Source of the DNA: an uncultured Clostridia bacterium
GTDB taxonomy: Bacteria > Bacillota_A > Clostridia > TANB77 > CAG-508
Reading direction: 5' to 3'
Length of the DNA stretch: 5,608 bases
Assembly (NCBI GenBank): GCA_944388685.1
Contig: CALXJS010000075.1
Coordinates: forward strand, 1-5,608
Numbering within the stretch: position 1 is the first letter of the stretch; the number at the start of each line of letters is the position of its first letter. Below are positions 1 through 5,056 of this stretch, one piece after another. The translations under genes and the position numbers were made by a program. The notes under the pieces are model-generated. The model was not told the DNA's origin, did no database searches, and worked only from the letters and a program-made list of their open reading frames with translations.

Positions 1-1229
1 TTCCAACTTTTTATTCTTTCAATTGCCTTTACTGTATTCTCTTTTGTTCCAAAAGCTGTCAATCTAAAATAGCCTTCACCATGAGGTCCAAAACCACTTC
101 CCGGCGTTCCTACAATATTCACCTCTTCTAATAATTTATCGAAGAATTCCCATGATGTCATACCTTCTGGTACTTTTAACCATACATAAGGAGAATTTAC
201 TGCTCCATAAACAGTAAAGCCTGCTTCCTCTAATCCATTTTTTATAATTTTTGCATTTTCTTTATAATATCGAATATTTTCTTCTATTTGTTTTTTTCCT
301 TCTTCTGTATATGTGGCTTCTGCTGCTCTTTGTACAATGTATGATACACCATTAAATTTTGTACAAGTTCTTCTATTCCAAAGTTTATTAAATGATACCT
401 CTTCTCCATTTTTTGTATAACCTTTTACAGTTTTAGGAATAACCACATACGCACATCTTACACCTGTAAATCCTGCTGTTTTTGAATAACTTTTAAATTC
501 TATTGCCACATCTTTTGCACCTTCTACTTCGTATATACTGTGTGGTATATTATCTTCTTCTATGAAAGCTTCATATGCTGCATCATATAATATGATACTA
601 TTGTTTTCTTTTGCATAATCTACCCAAACTTTTAAGTCTTCTTTTGTTAATACGGTTCCTGTTGGATTATTTGGAAAACATAGATATATCATATCTACTT
701 TTTCTTTTGGTAATTTTGGTTTAAAGTTATTTTCAGCTGTTACTGGTAAATATACAATGTTTTCATATGTTCCTGTTTTCTCATTATATTTACCACTTCT
801 ACCAGACATTACATTTGTGTCCAAATATACAGGATATACTGGGTCTGTAATGGCTACTTTATTATCTTCAGCAAATATGTCTACAATATTTCCACAATCA
901 CATTTTGCTCCATCTGATACAAATACTTCATCTGGCTCTATATCCACGCCTCTTGTTTTATAGTCATTTTCTACAATGGCTTTTCTTAAAAATTCATATC
1001 CTTGTTCTGGTCCATATCCCTTAAATCCCTCTGATGTTCCGATTTCATCAACTGCTTTATGCATTGCTTCTAAACATGCTGTAACGATTGGCTTTGTAAC
1101 ATCTCCTATTCCTAATTTGATAATTTCTTTATCTGGATTGTTTTTACTATATTCTGCTACTTTTTTTGCTATTGTAGAAAACAAATAACTTTCTTGTAAA
1201 TTCAAAAAATTTTCATTTATATAACTCAT
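1..1229 (-). CDS. dapL: LL-diaminopimelate aminotransferase (3' end just outside the window)
   Basis: PLP-dependent class I/II aminotransferase of the cytoplasm that converts L-2,3,4,5-tetrahydrodipicolinate plus glutamate to LL-diaminopimelate in one step, bypassing the acylated intermediates of the succinylase and acetylase routes. The frame is open from the ATG at 1229 to the edge, 409 codons without a stop. Family members are about 410 residues, so at most a few codons are missing. Visible motifs: DGAKCD near residue 107, typical of this family; NNPTG at about 187-191; DAAYEAF from about 216, with the Asp and Tyr that contact PLP; and [12 protein letters not shown] with the Schiff-base lysine at about K250. 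The start has a strong purine-rich SD (GGAAGGAAG) placed in the 18-bp gap after dapF, so the two are probably cotranscribed and translationally coupled. The C-terminal codons read ...ERIKSW. Identification is from motifs and from the dapF neighbour. Confidence 0.94.
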   Translation of the reverse strand, partial: MSYINENFLNLQESYLFSTIAKKVAEYSKNNPDKEIIKLGIGDVTKPIVTACLEAMHKAVDEIGTSEGFKGYGPEQGYEFLRKAIVENDYKTRGVDIEPDEVFVSDGAKCDCGNIVDIFAEDNKVAITDPVYPVYLDTNVMSGRSGKYNEKTGTYENIVYLPVTAENNFKPKLPKEKVDMIYLCFPNNPTGTVLTKEDLKVWVDYAKENNSIILYDAAYEAFIEEDNIPHSIYEVEGAKDVAIEFKSYSKTAGFTGVRCAYVVIPKTVKGYTKNGEEVSFNKLWNRRTCTKFNGVSYIVQRAAEATYTEEGKKQIEENIRYYKENAKIIKNGLEEAGFTVYGAVNSPYVWLKVPEGMTSWEFFDKLLEEVNIVGTPGSGFGPHGEGYFRLTAFGTKENTVKAIERIKSW

Positions 1230-1247
1230 ATTCTTCCTTCCTTTCTT

Positions 1248-2096
1248 TTATGCTTTAGGTCTATCCATTAATTCTCCCTCAAAAACTGTAACTGCTGGTC
1301 CTGTCATATATACATGATTATCTTTTTTGCTCCATTCAATTTTTAATGGTCCTCCTAATAGCTCTACCTCTACGGTATCGTCTGTTAATCCATTTAATAT
1401 ACAGGCTACAACAGAAGCACACGCACCTGTGCCACAAGCTAATGTTTCTCCTGCTCCTCTTTCCCAAACTCTCATTTTTATATGATTTCTATCTACAAAT
1501 TCAATAAATTCTACATTTGTTTTGTTTGGAAATGCTTTATCTACTTCTAAAATTTTTCCATAAGTTTCTACATCAAATTCTTTTGTATTCTTTACAATGG
1601 TAATCGCATGTGGATTTCCCATTGACACACAAGTAAATGTAAATTCTTTGTCTTTTGCTTTTAGTTTTAAATTTTTAACTGGTTCCTCTTCTGAAATAAC
1701 AGGTATTTCTGTTGGCTTTAAAATAGGTTCTCCCATGTCTACTTTTACCGTTTCTACTTTTCCTTCTTTTACGTGAAGTTCCAATGTTTTAATGCCTGCC
1801 AATGTTTCTATGGTAACCTCTGTTTTATTGGTAAGTCCTTTGTCATACACAAACTTTCCTACACAGCGAATTCCATTTCCACACATTTCAGCTTCACTAC
1901 CATCTGAATTAAACATCCTCATTTTGAAGTCAGCTATCTCACTTTTGCATATTAGAATTAATCCATCTGAGCCAACACCAAAGTGTCGATTGCTAACAAA
2001 TTGAGCTAGAGATGATTCATTTTCTATATTTTGATGGATGGCATCCATATAGACATAATCATTCCCTAGCCCATGCATTTTTGTAAATTTTATCAT
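1248..2096 (-). CDS. dapF: Diaminopimelate epimerase
   Basis: PLP-independent cytoplasmic racemase/epimerase that turns LL-diaminopimelate into meso-diaminopimelate, the crosslinking residue of peptidoglycan and the direct precursor of lysine. At 282 residues it has the normal family length. The N-terminus [18 protein letters not shown] is the classic family signature. The two catalytic cysteines are both present: C72 in [12 protein letters not shown] and C221 in [12 protein letters not shown], one in each pseudo-symmetric domain. SMGNPHA at about 158-164 is also conserved. The start is supported by an AAAGGGATGAG ribosome site 5-15 bases upstream. It is the first gene of a dapF-dapL pair that together completes the aminotransferase branch of DAP synthesis. 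Its leader is unusually long (about 200 nt from the proposed promoter) and holds a 28-bp inverted repeat and a 126-bp palindrome. Confidence 0.97.
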   Translation of the reverse strand: MIKFTKMHGLGNDYVYMDAIHQNIENESSLAQFVSNRHFGVGSDGLILICKSEIADFKMRMFNSDGSEAEMCGNGIRCVGKFVYDKGLTNKTEVTIETLAGIKTLELHVKEGKVETVKVDMGEPILKPTEIPVISEEEPVKNLKLKAKDKEFTFTCVSMGNPHAITIVKNTKEFDVETYGKILEVDKAFPNKTNVEFIEFVDRNHIKMRVWERGAGETLACGTGACASVVACILNGLTDDTVEVELLGGPLKIEWSKKDNHVYMTGPAVTVFEGELMDRPKA

Positions 2097-2127
2097 TTTT
2101 TCTCATCCCTTTCTCAAGGCACAATCC

Positions 2128-2253
2128 AAATTGGAAAAGAATTAAATTTTGACCAGGAAAATTTTATTTAAAAGGCAATGGCGCATACTTTTGTATGTAA
2201 CCGCGTTTTAAATGAAATTTGACGCAGACAAAATTGTAATTATTTTTCAATTT
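2128..2253. repeat. 126-bp imperfect palindrome, candidate small dispersed element (MITE/REP-like)
   Basis: The two halves are inverted copies. 2128-2144 pairs with 2237-2253 (17 positions, 15 Watson-Crick plus one G-T). 2145-2151 pairs with 2229-2235 (7 of 7). 2159-2173 pairs with 2206-2220 (14 of 15 plus one G-T). The apex CATAC-TTTT-GTATG at 2184-2197 is a perfect 5-bp hairpin. The internal loops between these blocks are asymmetric. The element would be transcribed as one long hairpin in the dapF leader. Its size and symmetry, and the slightly higher GC of its core, fit a miniature inverted-repeat or REP-like element. A repeat family can only be inferred because one copy is in view and no target-site duplication is obvious at its ends. 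Confidence 0.7.
2164..2250 (-). CDS. Possible 28-residue leader ORF inside the palindrome (doubtful)
   Basis: On the minus strand an AGAGGTG ribosome-site-like sequence (2255-2261) precedes a TTG codon at 2250 by four bases. The frame runs 28 codons to TAA at 2164 and would encode a basic peptide with the stretch KFHLKRGYIQKYAPLPFK. It lies wholly within the 126-bp palindrome, in the leader of dapF, so it could be a leader peptide, a gene fragment, or a chance reading of a repeat. The TTG start and the repeat-derived composition argue against a real gene, and the peptide matches no family I recognise. Confidence 0.2.
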   Translation of the reverse strand: MKNNYNFVCVKFHLKRGYIQKYAPLPFK

Positions 2254-2276
2254 TCACCTCTTTTAGGTATTAATAG

Positions 2277-2304
2277 CCAATGAAATATAGTTATATCTCA
2301 TTGG
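2277..2304. promoter_or_regulatory. 28-bp inverted repeat at the dapF transcription start
   Basis: CCAATGA at 2277-2283 and TCATTGG at 2298-2304 are perfect 7-bp inverted arms. Within them ATATA and TATAT form a second 5-bp pair after one A/C mismatch. The site sits directly at the predicted +1 (about 2303) of the minus-strand promoter. As DNA it could be a dimeric repressor operator. As RNA it would be a 5'-terminal stem-loop that stabilises the dapF message. Neither side carries a U-tract, so it is not a terminator. Confidence 0.55.
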
Positions 2305-2309
2305 TTCAA

Positions 2310-2338
2310 ATTTTATCATATCTAGTAACTTTTGTAAA
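2310..2338 (-). promoter_or_regulatory. Sigma-A type promoter for dapF-dapL
   Basis: On the minus strand TTTACA (2338-2333, five of six to consensus) is followed by a 17-bp spacer and TAAAAT (2315-2310, five of six). Predicted start is near 2303, giving a leader of about 200 nt before dapF. No better promoter is evident nearer the gene, apart from A/T-rich stretches inside the palindrome. Confidence 0.6.
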
Positions 2339-2345
2339 GTTTTTC

Positions 2346-2372
2346 AATATATTCTTTATCTAATATATTCTT
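2346..2372. repeat. Tandem 11-bp repeat upstream of the dapF promoter
   Basis: AATATATTCTT occurs at 2346-2356 and again at 2362-2372, a 16-bp period. Relative to the predicted dapF start it covers roughly -43 to -69, where UP elements or activator sites lie. It could simply reflect A/T-rich composition. Confidence 0.4.
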
Positions 2373-2434
2373 ATTCGGGAAAATTATAATTACTATAAAC
2401 ACATTTTCTTCATAAAATCTTAACTTTTTCATTA

Positions 2435-2463
2435 TTGTAAAAACACATATAATGATATATAAT
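2435..2463 (+). promoter_or_regulatory. Sigma-A type promoter for the GT51 glycosyltransferase gene
   Basis: TTGTAA at 2435-2440 (four of six) is separated by 17 bp from a perfect TATAAT at 2458-2463. The start would be near 2470, about 20 bases before the ATG at 2491 and just ahead of the ribosome site. The upstream in-frame ATG at 2452 lies within this promoter, which is the main reason for rejecting it as the gene start. Confidence 0.65.
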
Positions 2464-2490
2464 GGAAAAAAAGATTATATAGAGGTGTCT

Positions 2491-3186
2491 ATGAAACTTT
2501 TTAGAAAATTATTATTAATTATTTTTATATTTATCTTAATTGCCGTTATTGTTGCAGGAATTATTGGTTTTGTTGTCTATTCTAAAGCTTTAGATGAAAA
2601 GCCTTTACTAACTAGAACCGCAGAAGTAACAGAAGATGAACATTACACACCTTTTAGTGCATTATCACAAGATTATATTAATGCTGTAATTTCTGTAGAA
2701 GATAGAAGATATTATGACCATGGACCTGTTGATTTTATCGGAATTGCCAGAGCCCTTTGGACAAACTTTAGAACCGGTGAACTTCGAGAAGGTGGCAGTA
2801 CCATTACACAACAGGTTGCCAAAAATTTAGTTTTTACACAAGAAGAAACGGCGACAAGAAAATTAGGCGAATTGTTTGCTGCCTATGATTTAGAACAAAA
2901 ATTTACCAAAGATGAAATCTTTGCTTTATATGTGAATAGTGCCTATTTTGGAGATGGCTATTATGGTATCTATGACGCAAGTATGGGATATTATAATAAA
3001 GAACCAAAAGATTTGAATTTAGATGAAGCTTCTATGCTCGCAGGTGTCCCAAATGCTCCTTCTGTCTATGCTCCAACGGTTAATCCAGATTTAGCAAATG
3101 AAAGACAAGCCCATGTCTTAAATACGATGGTAGAAAATGGGTATATTGCTCAGGAACAGGCTGATGAAATTATTAATAGCAAGTAA
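2491..3186 (+). CDS. Monofunctional peptidoglycan glycosyltransferase (GT51 family)
   Basis: Membrane-anchored enzyme that polymerises lipid II into glycan strands on the outer face of the membrane. The 231-residue protein from the ATG at 2491 has a short basic start (MKLFRK), one hydrophobic anchor at about residues 7-30, then a GT51 domain. Signature motifs in order: SVEDRRYYDHGPVD with catalytic E70; GGSTITQQVAKN at 101-112; RKLGE with second glutamate E127, 57 residues after the first as in characterised enzymes; EQKFTKDEIFALYVN; and YFGDGYYGI. No transpeptidase domain follows, so this is an MtgA-like protein rather than a class A PBP, and the length is normal for that type. The start is chosen because AGAGGTG lies three bases before it and the upstream ATG lies in the promoter. 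It diverges from dapF, whose product feeds the substrate. The symbol mtgA is possible but not assigned. Confidence 0.92.
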   Translation: MKLFRKLLLIIFIFILIAVIVAGIIGFVVYSKALDEKPLLTRTAEVTEDEHYTPFSALSQDYINAVISVEDRRYYDHGPVDFIGIARALWTNFRTGELREGGSTITQQVAKNLVFTQEETATRKLGELFAAYDLEQKFTKDEIFALYVNSAYFGDGYYGIYDASMGYYNKEPKDLNLDEASMLAGVPNAPSVYAPTVNPDLANERQAHVLNTMVENGYIAQEQADEIINSK

Positions 3187-3192
3187 TTTTAC

Positions 3193-3249
3193 ATATAAAA
3201 TAAGAAAGACTATCCCTCAAACTCAAGCATAGTCTTTCTTGTTTTATAT
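3193..3249. terminator. Bidirectional intrinsic terminator
   Basis: ATATAAAA-T-AAGAAAGACTAT (3193-3213) is the exact inverted complement of 3229-3249 except for one T-G pair. It gives a stem of about 21 bp with a 15-nt loop. The A-rich left arm and T-rich right arm provide U-tracts in both directions, so it can end the glycosyltransferase transcript (stop at 3186) and the convergent mnmA transcript (stop at 3267). Confidence 0.9.
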
Positions 3250-3266
3250 TCATTTTTTATAATCTA

Positions 3267-4316
3267 CTATTTAATCTTCCCACCACCTAAAACAATCCCA
3301 TCTTCATCATAAAATACAACAGACTGTCCTTGGGTAATTGCTCTTTGTGGTTCTTGAAATATCACTTTTATGGTTCCATTTTCTTTTATCACTTTCGCTT
3401 TTGCTTCCTTTGCTCTATATCGAATTTTAGCAAAACATTCTAATCCTTCTTCTAATCTATTTTCAACATCGACAATCCAATTTAAGTTAATCGCTTCTAA
3501 TTGATTACTATACAATTCTGTTTCTGTACCAACAATGACTTGATTATTTTTAATATCTAATTTTACAACATACAATGGTTCTTTATATGAAATTCCTAAA
3601 CCTTTTCTTTGTCCTATTGTATAATTGATAAGTCCATTATGCATTCCTAAAACCTCGCCTGTTGTTAAAACGATTTTTCCTTTTTTGGGTTGTTTTTGCA
3701 TATGTTCTTTTAAAAATTTCTGATAATCATCATCTTTAATAAAACAAACTTCTTGACTATCTTTTTTTTGAGCAATTTCTAATCTATATTCTTCTGCTAA
3801 CGCTCTTGTATCTTCTTTGCTTTCATTATCTTGTAATGGAAACAAAATATATTCTACTTTTTCTCTTGGAATGGTATATAAAAAGTATGTCTGGTCTTTT
3901 TTCTCTTCATTTGATTTTCTTAGAACATATTGTTTATATTTTTCTGAATATTCTTTTTTCGCATAATGGCCAGTTGCGATATATTTGCACCCTAATTCTT
4001 TTGCCTTTTCATAAAACACACCAAATTTTAAATATTGGTTACATTCCACACATGGATTTGGTGTTCTTGCATTTTCATACTCAGAAATAAAGATATTAAT
4101 CACATGACACCTAAATTCTTTTCTACAATCGAACACATGATGCTCTATTCCCAATTTTTCACATACTTTTTTGGCATCTTTTATAGCTTCCTCATTTGGT
4201 TCATCTAACAAATTCATGGTGCAACCAATAACTTCATATCCTGCTTTCTGTAATAGAATCGTTGATACAGAACTATCTACGCCTCCACTCATTCCTAACA
4301 ATACTTTTTCTTTCAT
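3267..4316 (-). CDS. mnmA: tRNA-specific 2-thiouridylase
   Basis: ATP-dependent enzyme that places the 2-thio group on U34 of tRNA-Lys, -Glu and -Gln, receiving persulfide sulfur from a cysteine desulfurase. It has 349 residues, within the usual range. The N-terminus holds the PP-loop GMSGGVDSSV (residues 8-17), which adenylates the uridine. The catalytic cysteine pair is C92 in TPNPCVECNQYLKFG and C191 in DSQEVCFI. ATGHYAK at 114-120, KKDQTYFLY at 139-147 and YTIGQRKGLGI at 232-242 are further family hallmarks, followed by a C-terminal beta-barrel region that includes RAITQGQSVVFY. The ATG at 4316 follows GAGGAA with six bases between. The gene lies 59 bp after the TSCPD gene with no terminator between, so cotranscription is likely. 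It ends at the shared bidirectional terminator. Confidence 0.96.
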   Translation of the reverse strand: MKEKVLLGMSGGVDSSVSTILLQKAGYEVIGCTMNLLDEPNEEAIKDAKKVCEKLGIEHHVFDCRKEFRCHVINIFISEYENARTPNPCVECNQYLKFGVFYEKAKELGCKYIATGHYAKKEYSEKYKQYVLRKSNEEKKDQTYFLYTIPREKVEYILFPLQDNESKEDTRALAEEYRLEIAQKKDSQEVCFIKDDDYQKFLKEHMQKQPKKGKIVLTTGEVLGMHNGLINYTIGQRKGLGISYKEPLYVVKLDIKNNQVIVGTETELYSNQLEAINLNWIVDVENRLEEGLECFAKIRYRAKEAKAKVIKENGTIKVIFQEPQRAITQGQSVVFYDEDGIVLGGGKIK

Positions 4317-4375
4317 TAAAATTCCTCATTCCAGTTTTATCTGTATTTTATTACTTTTCATCTTAGTTTATAATT

Positions 4376-4636
4376 TTAGTCTATTTTGTATTTTTCTTTC
4401 ACTTCTTCTAACGCTTTTGATAATTGATCTGGACAAGATGTTCCTTTTGTACCACAAGGAATTCCTTTTAATCTTCTGATGGCTTCACTGATATTCATTC
4501 CTTCTATCAATTTAGATACCCCGACTGTATTTCCAGCACATCCTCCAACAATGGTCAATTTTTTTATAATATTTCCATCCAGTTCAATTATCATTTCTCT
4601 TGAACAAACGCCATTTGGTCTATATCTATATTCCAT
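4376..4636 (-). CDS. Small TSCPD-domain protein
   Basis: An 86-residue protein ending in the motif KGTSCPDQL at about 64-72, which gives the TSCPD domain its name. That domain is otherwise found at the C-terminus of some ribonucleotide reductases, and stand-alone versions are common in clostridia with no known function. Four cysteines (C11, C33, C61, C68) are spaced GVC, GGC, PCG and SCPD, a layout that could bind a metal ion or act in redox chemistry. The glycine-rich VGGCAGNTVGVSKLIEG segment at about 30-46 is also family-like. A strong GGAGG site lies seven bases before the ATG. It precedes mnmA on the same strand, so a link to sulfur or tRNA metabolism is possible but is inference only. 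Confidence 0.88.
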   Translation of the reverse strand: MEYRYRPNGVCSREMIIELDGNIIKKLTIVGGCAGNTVGVSKLIEGMNISEAIRRLKGIPCGTKGTSCPDQLSKALEEVKEKYKID

Positions 4637-4657
4637 GATAATTCCTCCATTTCACAA

Positions 4658-4704
4658 ATTATACTTATATAAACATTTTTAATGTTTCTTAAAATGTTTG
4701 ACAA
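4658..4704 (-). promoter_or_regulatory. Candidate promoter region for the TSCPD gene and mnmA
   Basis: Two readings are possible on the minus strand. TATAAT at 4663-4658 is a perfect -10 but has a poor -35 (AACATT) and leaves only about 15 nt of leader. Alternatively TTGTCA at 4704-4699 with TAAAAA at 4681-4676 (17-bp spacer) gives about 33 nt. In the second reading the -35 overlaps the -35 of the opposing small RNA promoter. Confidence 0.4.
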
Positions 4705-4715
4705 ATCTCAAACAT
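4671..4715. repeat. Cluster of ATGTTT inverted half-sites
   Basis: AAACATT (4671-4677) and AATGTTT (4681-4687) form one 7-bp inverted pair with a 3-bp spacer. ATGTTTGA (4694-4701) and TCAAACAT (4708-4715) form a second, 8-bp pair with a 6-bp spacer. The second pair overlaps the -35 and spacer of the small RNA promoter, and the first lies between the two diverging promoters. The arrangement resembles a double operator, but the binding protein is unknown. Confidence 0.5.
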
Positions 4716-4726
4716 CTGTGTATAAT
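4698..4726 (+). promoter_or_regulatory. Consensus sigma-A promoter of the small antisense RNA
   Basis: TTGACA (4698-4703), exactly 17 bp, then TATAAT (4721-4726): a perfect match in both boxes and spacing. No conventional plus-strand gene follows, only a short structured RNA ending in a terminator. A promoter this strong with no protein gene is typical of regulatory or antitoxin RNAs. Start expected near 4733. Confidence 0.8.
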
Positions 4727-4732
4727 AAATAT

Positions 4733-4822
4733 AGGAAATAAAAGCCACAGAAAATGTGTGCTACCTATGTTTATAGATATACACCACATTGCTAGGCGGA
4801 GCAAAATGTGGTGTATTTTTAT
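4733..4822 (+). ncRNA. Small structured RNA, probable type I antitoxin
   Basis: An RNA of about 90 nt is framed by the consensus promoter at 4698-4726 and an intrinsic terminator at 4779-4823. Its 5' part can fold into AGC-CACA/TGTG-GCT (4743-4749 with 4755-4762, one bulged T), enclosed by ATAGG/CCTAT (4731-4735 with 4764-4768). A short A/U-rich linker follows, then the terminator stem with an AGGCGG loop. It is convergent with the 34-residue peptide gene and ends at that gene's stop codon, so it would be antisense to the peptide's 3' untranslated region. Residues 4777-4787 also match the complement of the peptide's SD-to-start region at 10 of 11 positions. I recognise no known riboswitch or housekeeping RNA in it. 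Its role as antitoxin is inference from arrangement and pairing. Confidence 0.65.
4735..4762 (-). terminator. Possible weak terminator of the toxin mRNA
   Basis: Read on the minus strand, AGC-A-CACA, loop TTTTC, TGTGGCT is followed directly by TTTTATTT. This is a short stem with a U-rich tail about 60-85 bases past the peptide stop codon. Termination here would make the toxin mRNA about 270 nt and fully overlap the antisense RNA. The stem is short with one bulge, so efficiency is uncertain. Confidence 0.4.
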
Positions 4823-4823
4823 T
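4779..4823 (+). terminator. Intrinsic terminator of the small RNA
   Basis: ATACACCACATT (4779-4790) and AATGTGGTGTAT (4805-4816) form a perfect 12-bp stem. An inner GCT/AGC pair and a loop AGGCGG extend it, with TTTTTATTATT following. On the other strand the stem lacks a U-tract, so it works mainly for plus-strand transcripts. Confidence 0.88.
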
Positions 4824-4926
4824 ATTCCTTATTTGAAAGTATTATGTATATAACACTTAATAAGGCAACGTTTATAGTTATTGAAATCATAAATCCTAAA
4901 ATTAAGAATTGTAGAAAACTTACCAT
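4822..4926 (-). CDS. 34-residue hydrophobic peptide, probable type I toxin
   Basis: A small gene hidden in the gap between aspS and the TSCPD gene. ATG at 4926 is preceded by GGAGG (4935-4939) with an ideal 8-base spacing, and the frame ends at TAA at 4822. The peptide starts MVSFLQFLILGFM, runs as one uninterrupted hydrophobic segment through about residue 31 with no charged side chain, and ends SNKE. This single membrane span with a short charged tail is the build of type I toxins such as Fst, TxpA, BsrG and the holin-like toxin group, which insert in the inner membrane. I cannot assign it to one of these families by sequence. A promoter lies at 5011-5039, a 78-nt structured leader precedes it, and a convergent antisense RNA lies at its 3' end. 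The alternative is a harmless small membrane protein. Confidence 0.7.
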   Translation of the reverse strand: MVSFLQFLILGFMISITINVALLSVIYIILSNKE

Positions 4927-4944
4927 AAACACCACCTCCAATCT

Positions 4945-5001
4945 CTCGATATCCTCGAGGAAATCAAAGGTAACACCTACATCTGCTTCTTTTTATTTCC
5001 T
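4945..5001 (-). promoter_or_regulatory. Structured leader of the toxin mRNA
   Basis: In the minus-strand leader AGGAAAT (5001-4995) can pair with ATTTCCT (4964-4958), a perfect 7-bp stem. A second hairpin CTCGA-GGATA-TCGAG (4959-4945) lies just upstream of the SD, and 4952-4961 is a perfect 10-bp palindrome (TCCTCGAGGA). The 5' arm of the first stem is the same sequence that can pair with the mRNA's 3' end, so the two folds exclude each other. Confidence 0.5.
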
Positions 5002-5010
5002 ATGGTTGAT

Positions 5011-5039
5011 ACTATACTACATATTTTTCTAAAAAACAA
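5011..5039 (-). promoter_or_regulatory. Promoter of the toxin gene
   Basis: On the minus strand TTGTTT (5039-5034, three of six) is followed by 17 bp and TATAGT (5016-5011, five of six). The predicted start near 5004 coincides with the 13-bp repeat. It is clearly weaker than the opposing antisense RNA promoter, as expected for a toxin held off by excess antitoxin RNA. Confidence 0.5.
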
Positions 5040-5056
5040 GCGAACATACTAAAATT

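Larger units (their letters stand above)
4731..5003. repeat. 13-bp inverted repeat marking the starts of both toxin and antitoxin RNAs
   Basis: ATAGGAAATAAAA at 4731-4743 (plus) recurs exactly as the inverted copy at 4991-5003 (minus). Each copy begins 4-7 bases after a -10 box, so both RNAs would start with the same sequence. A weaker likeness continues over 39 aligned bases without gaps, ending in ACCTATG and ACCTTTG. On a long toxin mRNA the 3' copy is complementary to the 5' copy. Confidence 0.85.

Noticed and set aside
2097..2310. Lysine riboswitch or T-box in the dapF leader
   Set aside because: The leader is mostly one long palindrome. No multi-helix lysine-aptamer layout, T-box sequence or terminator/antiterminator pair is visible.
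2452..2490. Upstream in-frame ATG at 2452 as the start of the GT51 gene
   Set aside because: It overlaps the TATAAT box, has no ribosome site, and would add polar residues ahead of the membrane anchor. The ATG at 2491 has an SD and a natural basic-plus-hydrophobic N-terminus.
4733..4822. Known riboswitch or housekeeping small RNA (SRP RNA, 6S, preQ1, fluoride, c-di-GMP)
   Set aside because: None of the conserved cores of these classes is present, and no plus-strand gene follows that a riboswitch could control.
4822..4926. Assigning the peptide to the Fst or TxpA family by name
   Set aside because: The architecture matches, but there is no convincing residue-level motif that I can verify by eye.
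4808..5032. 74-codon plus-strand frame across the same region as the toxin
   Set aside because: It begins within the small RNA terminator, has no ribosome site, and is antisense to the well-started 34-residue gene.
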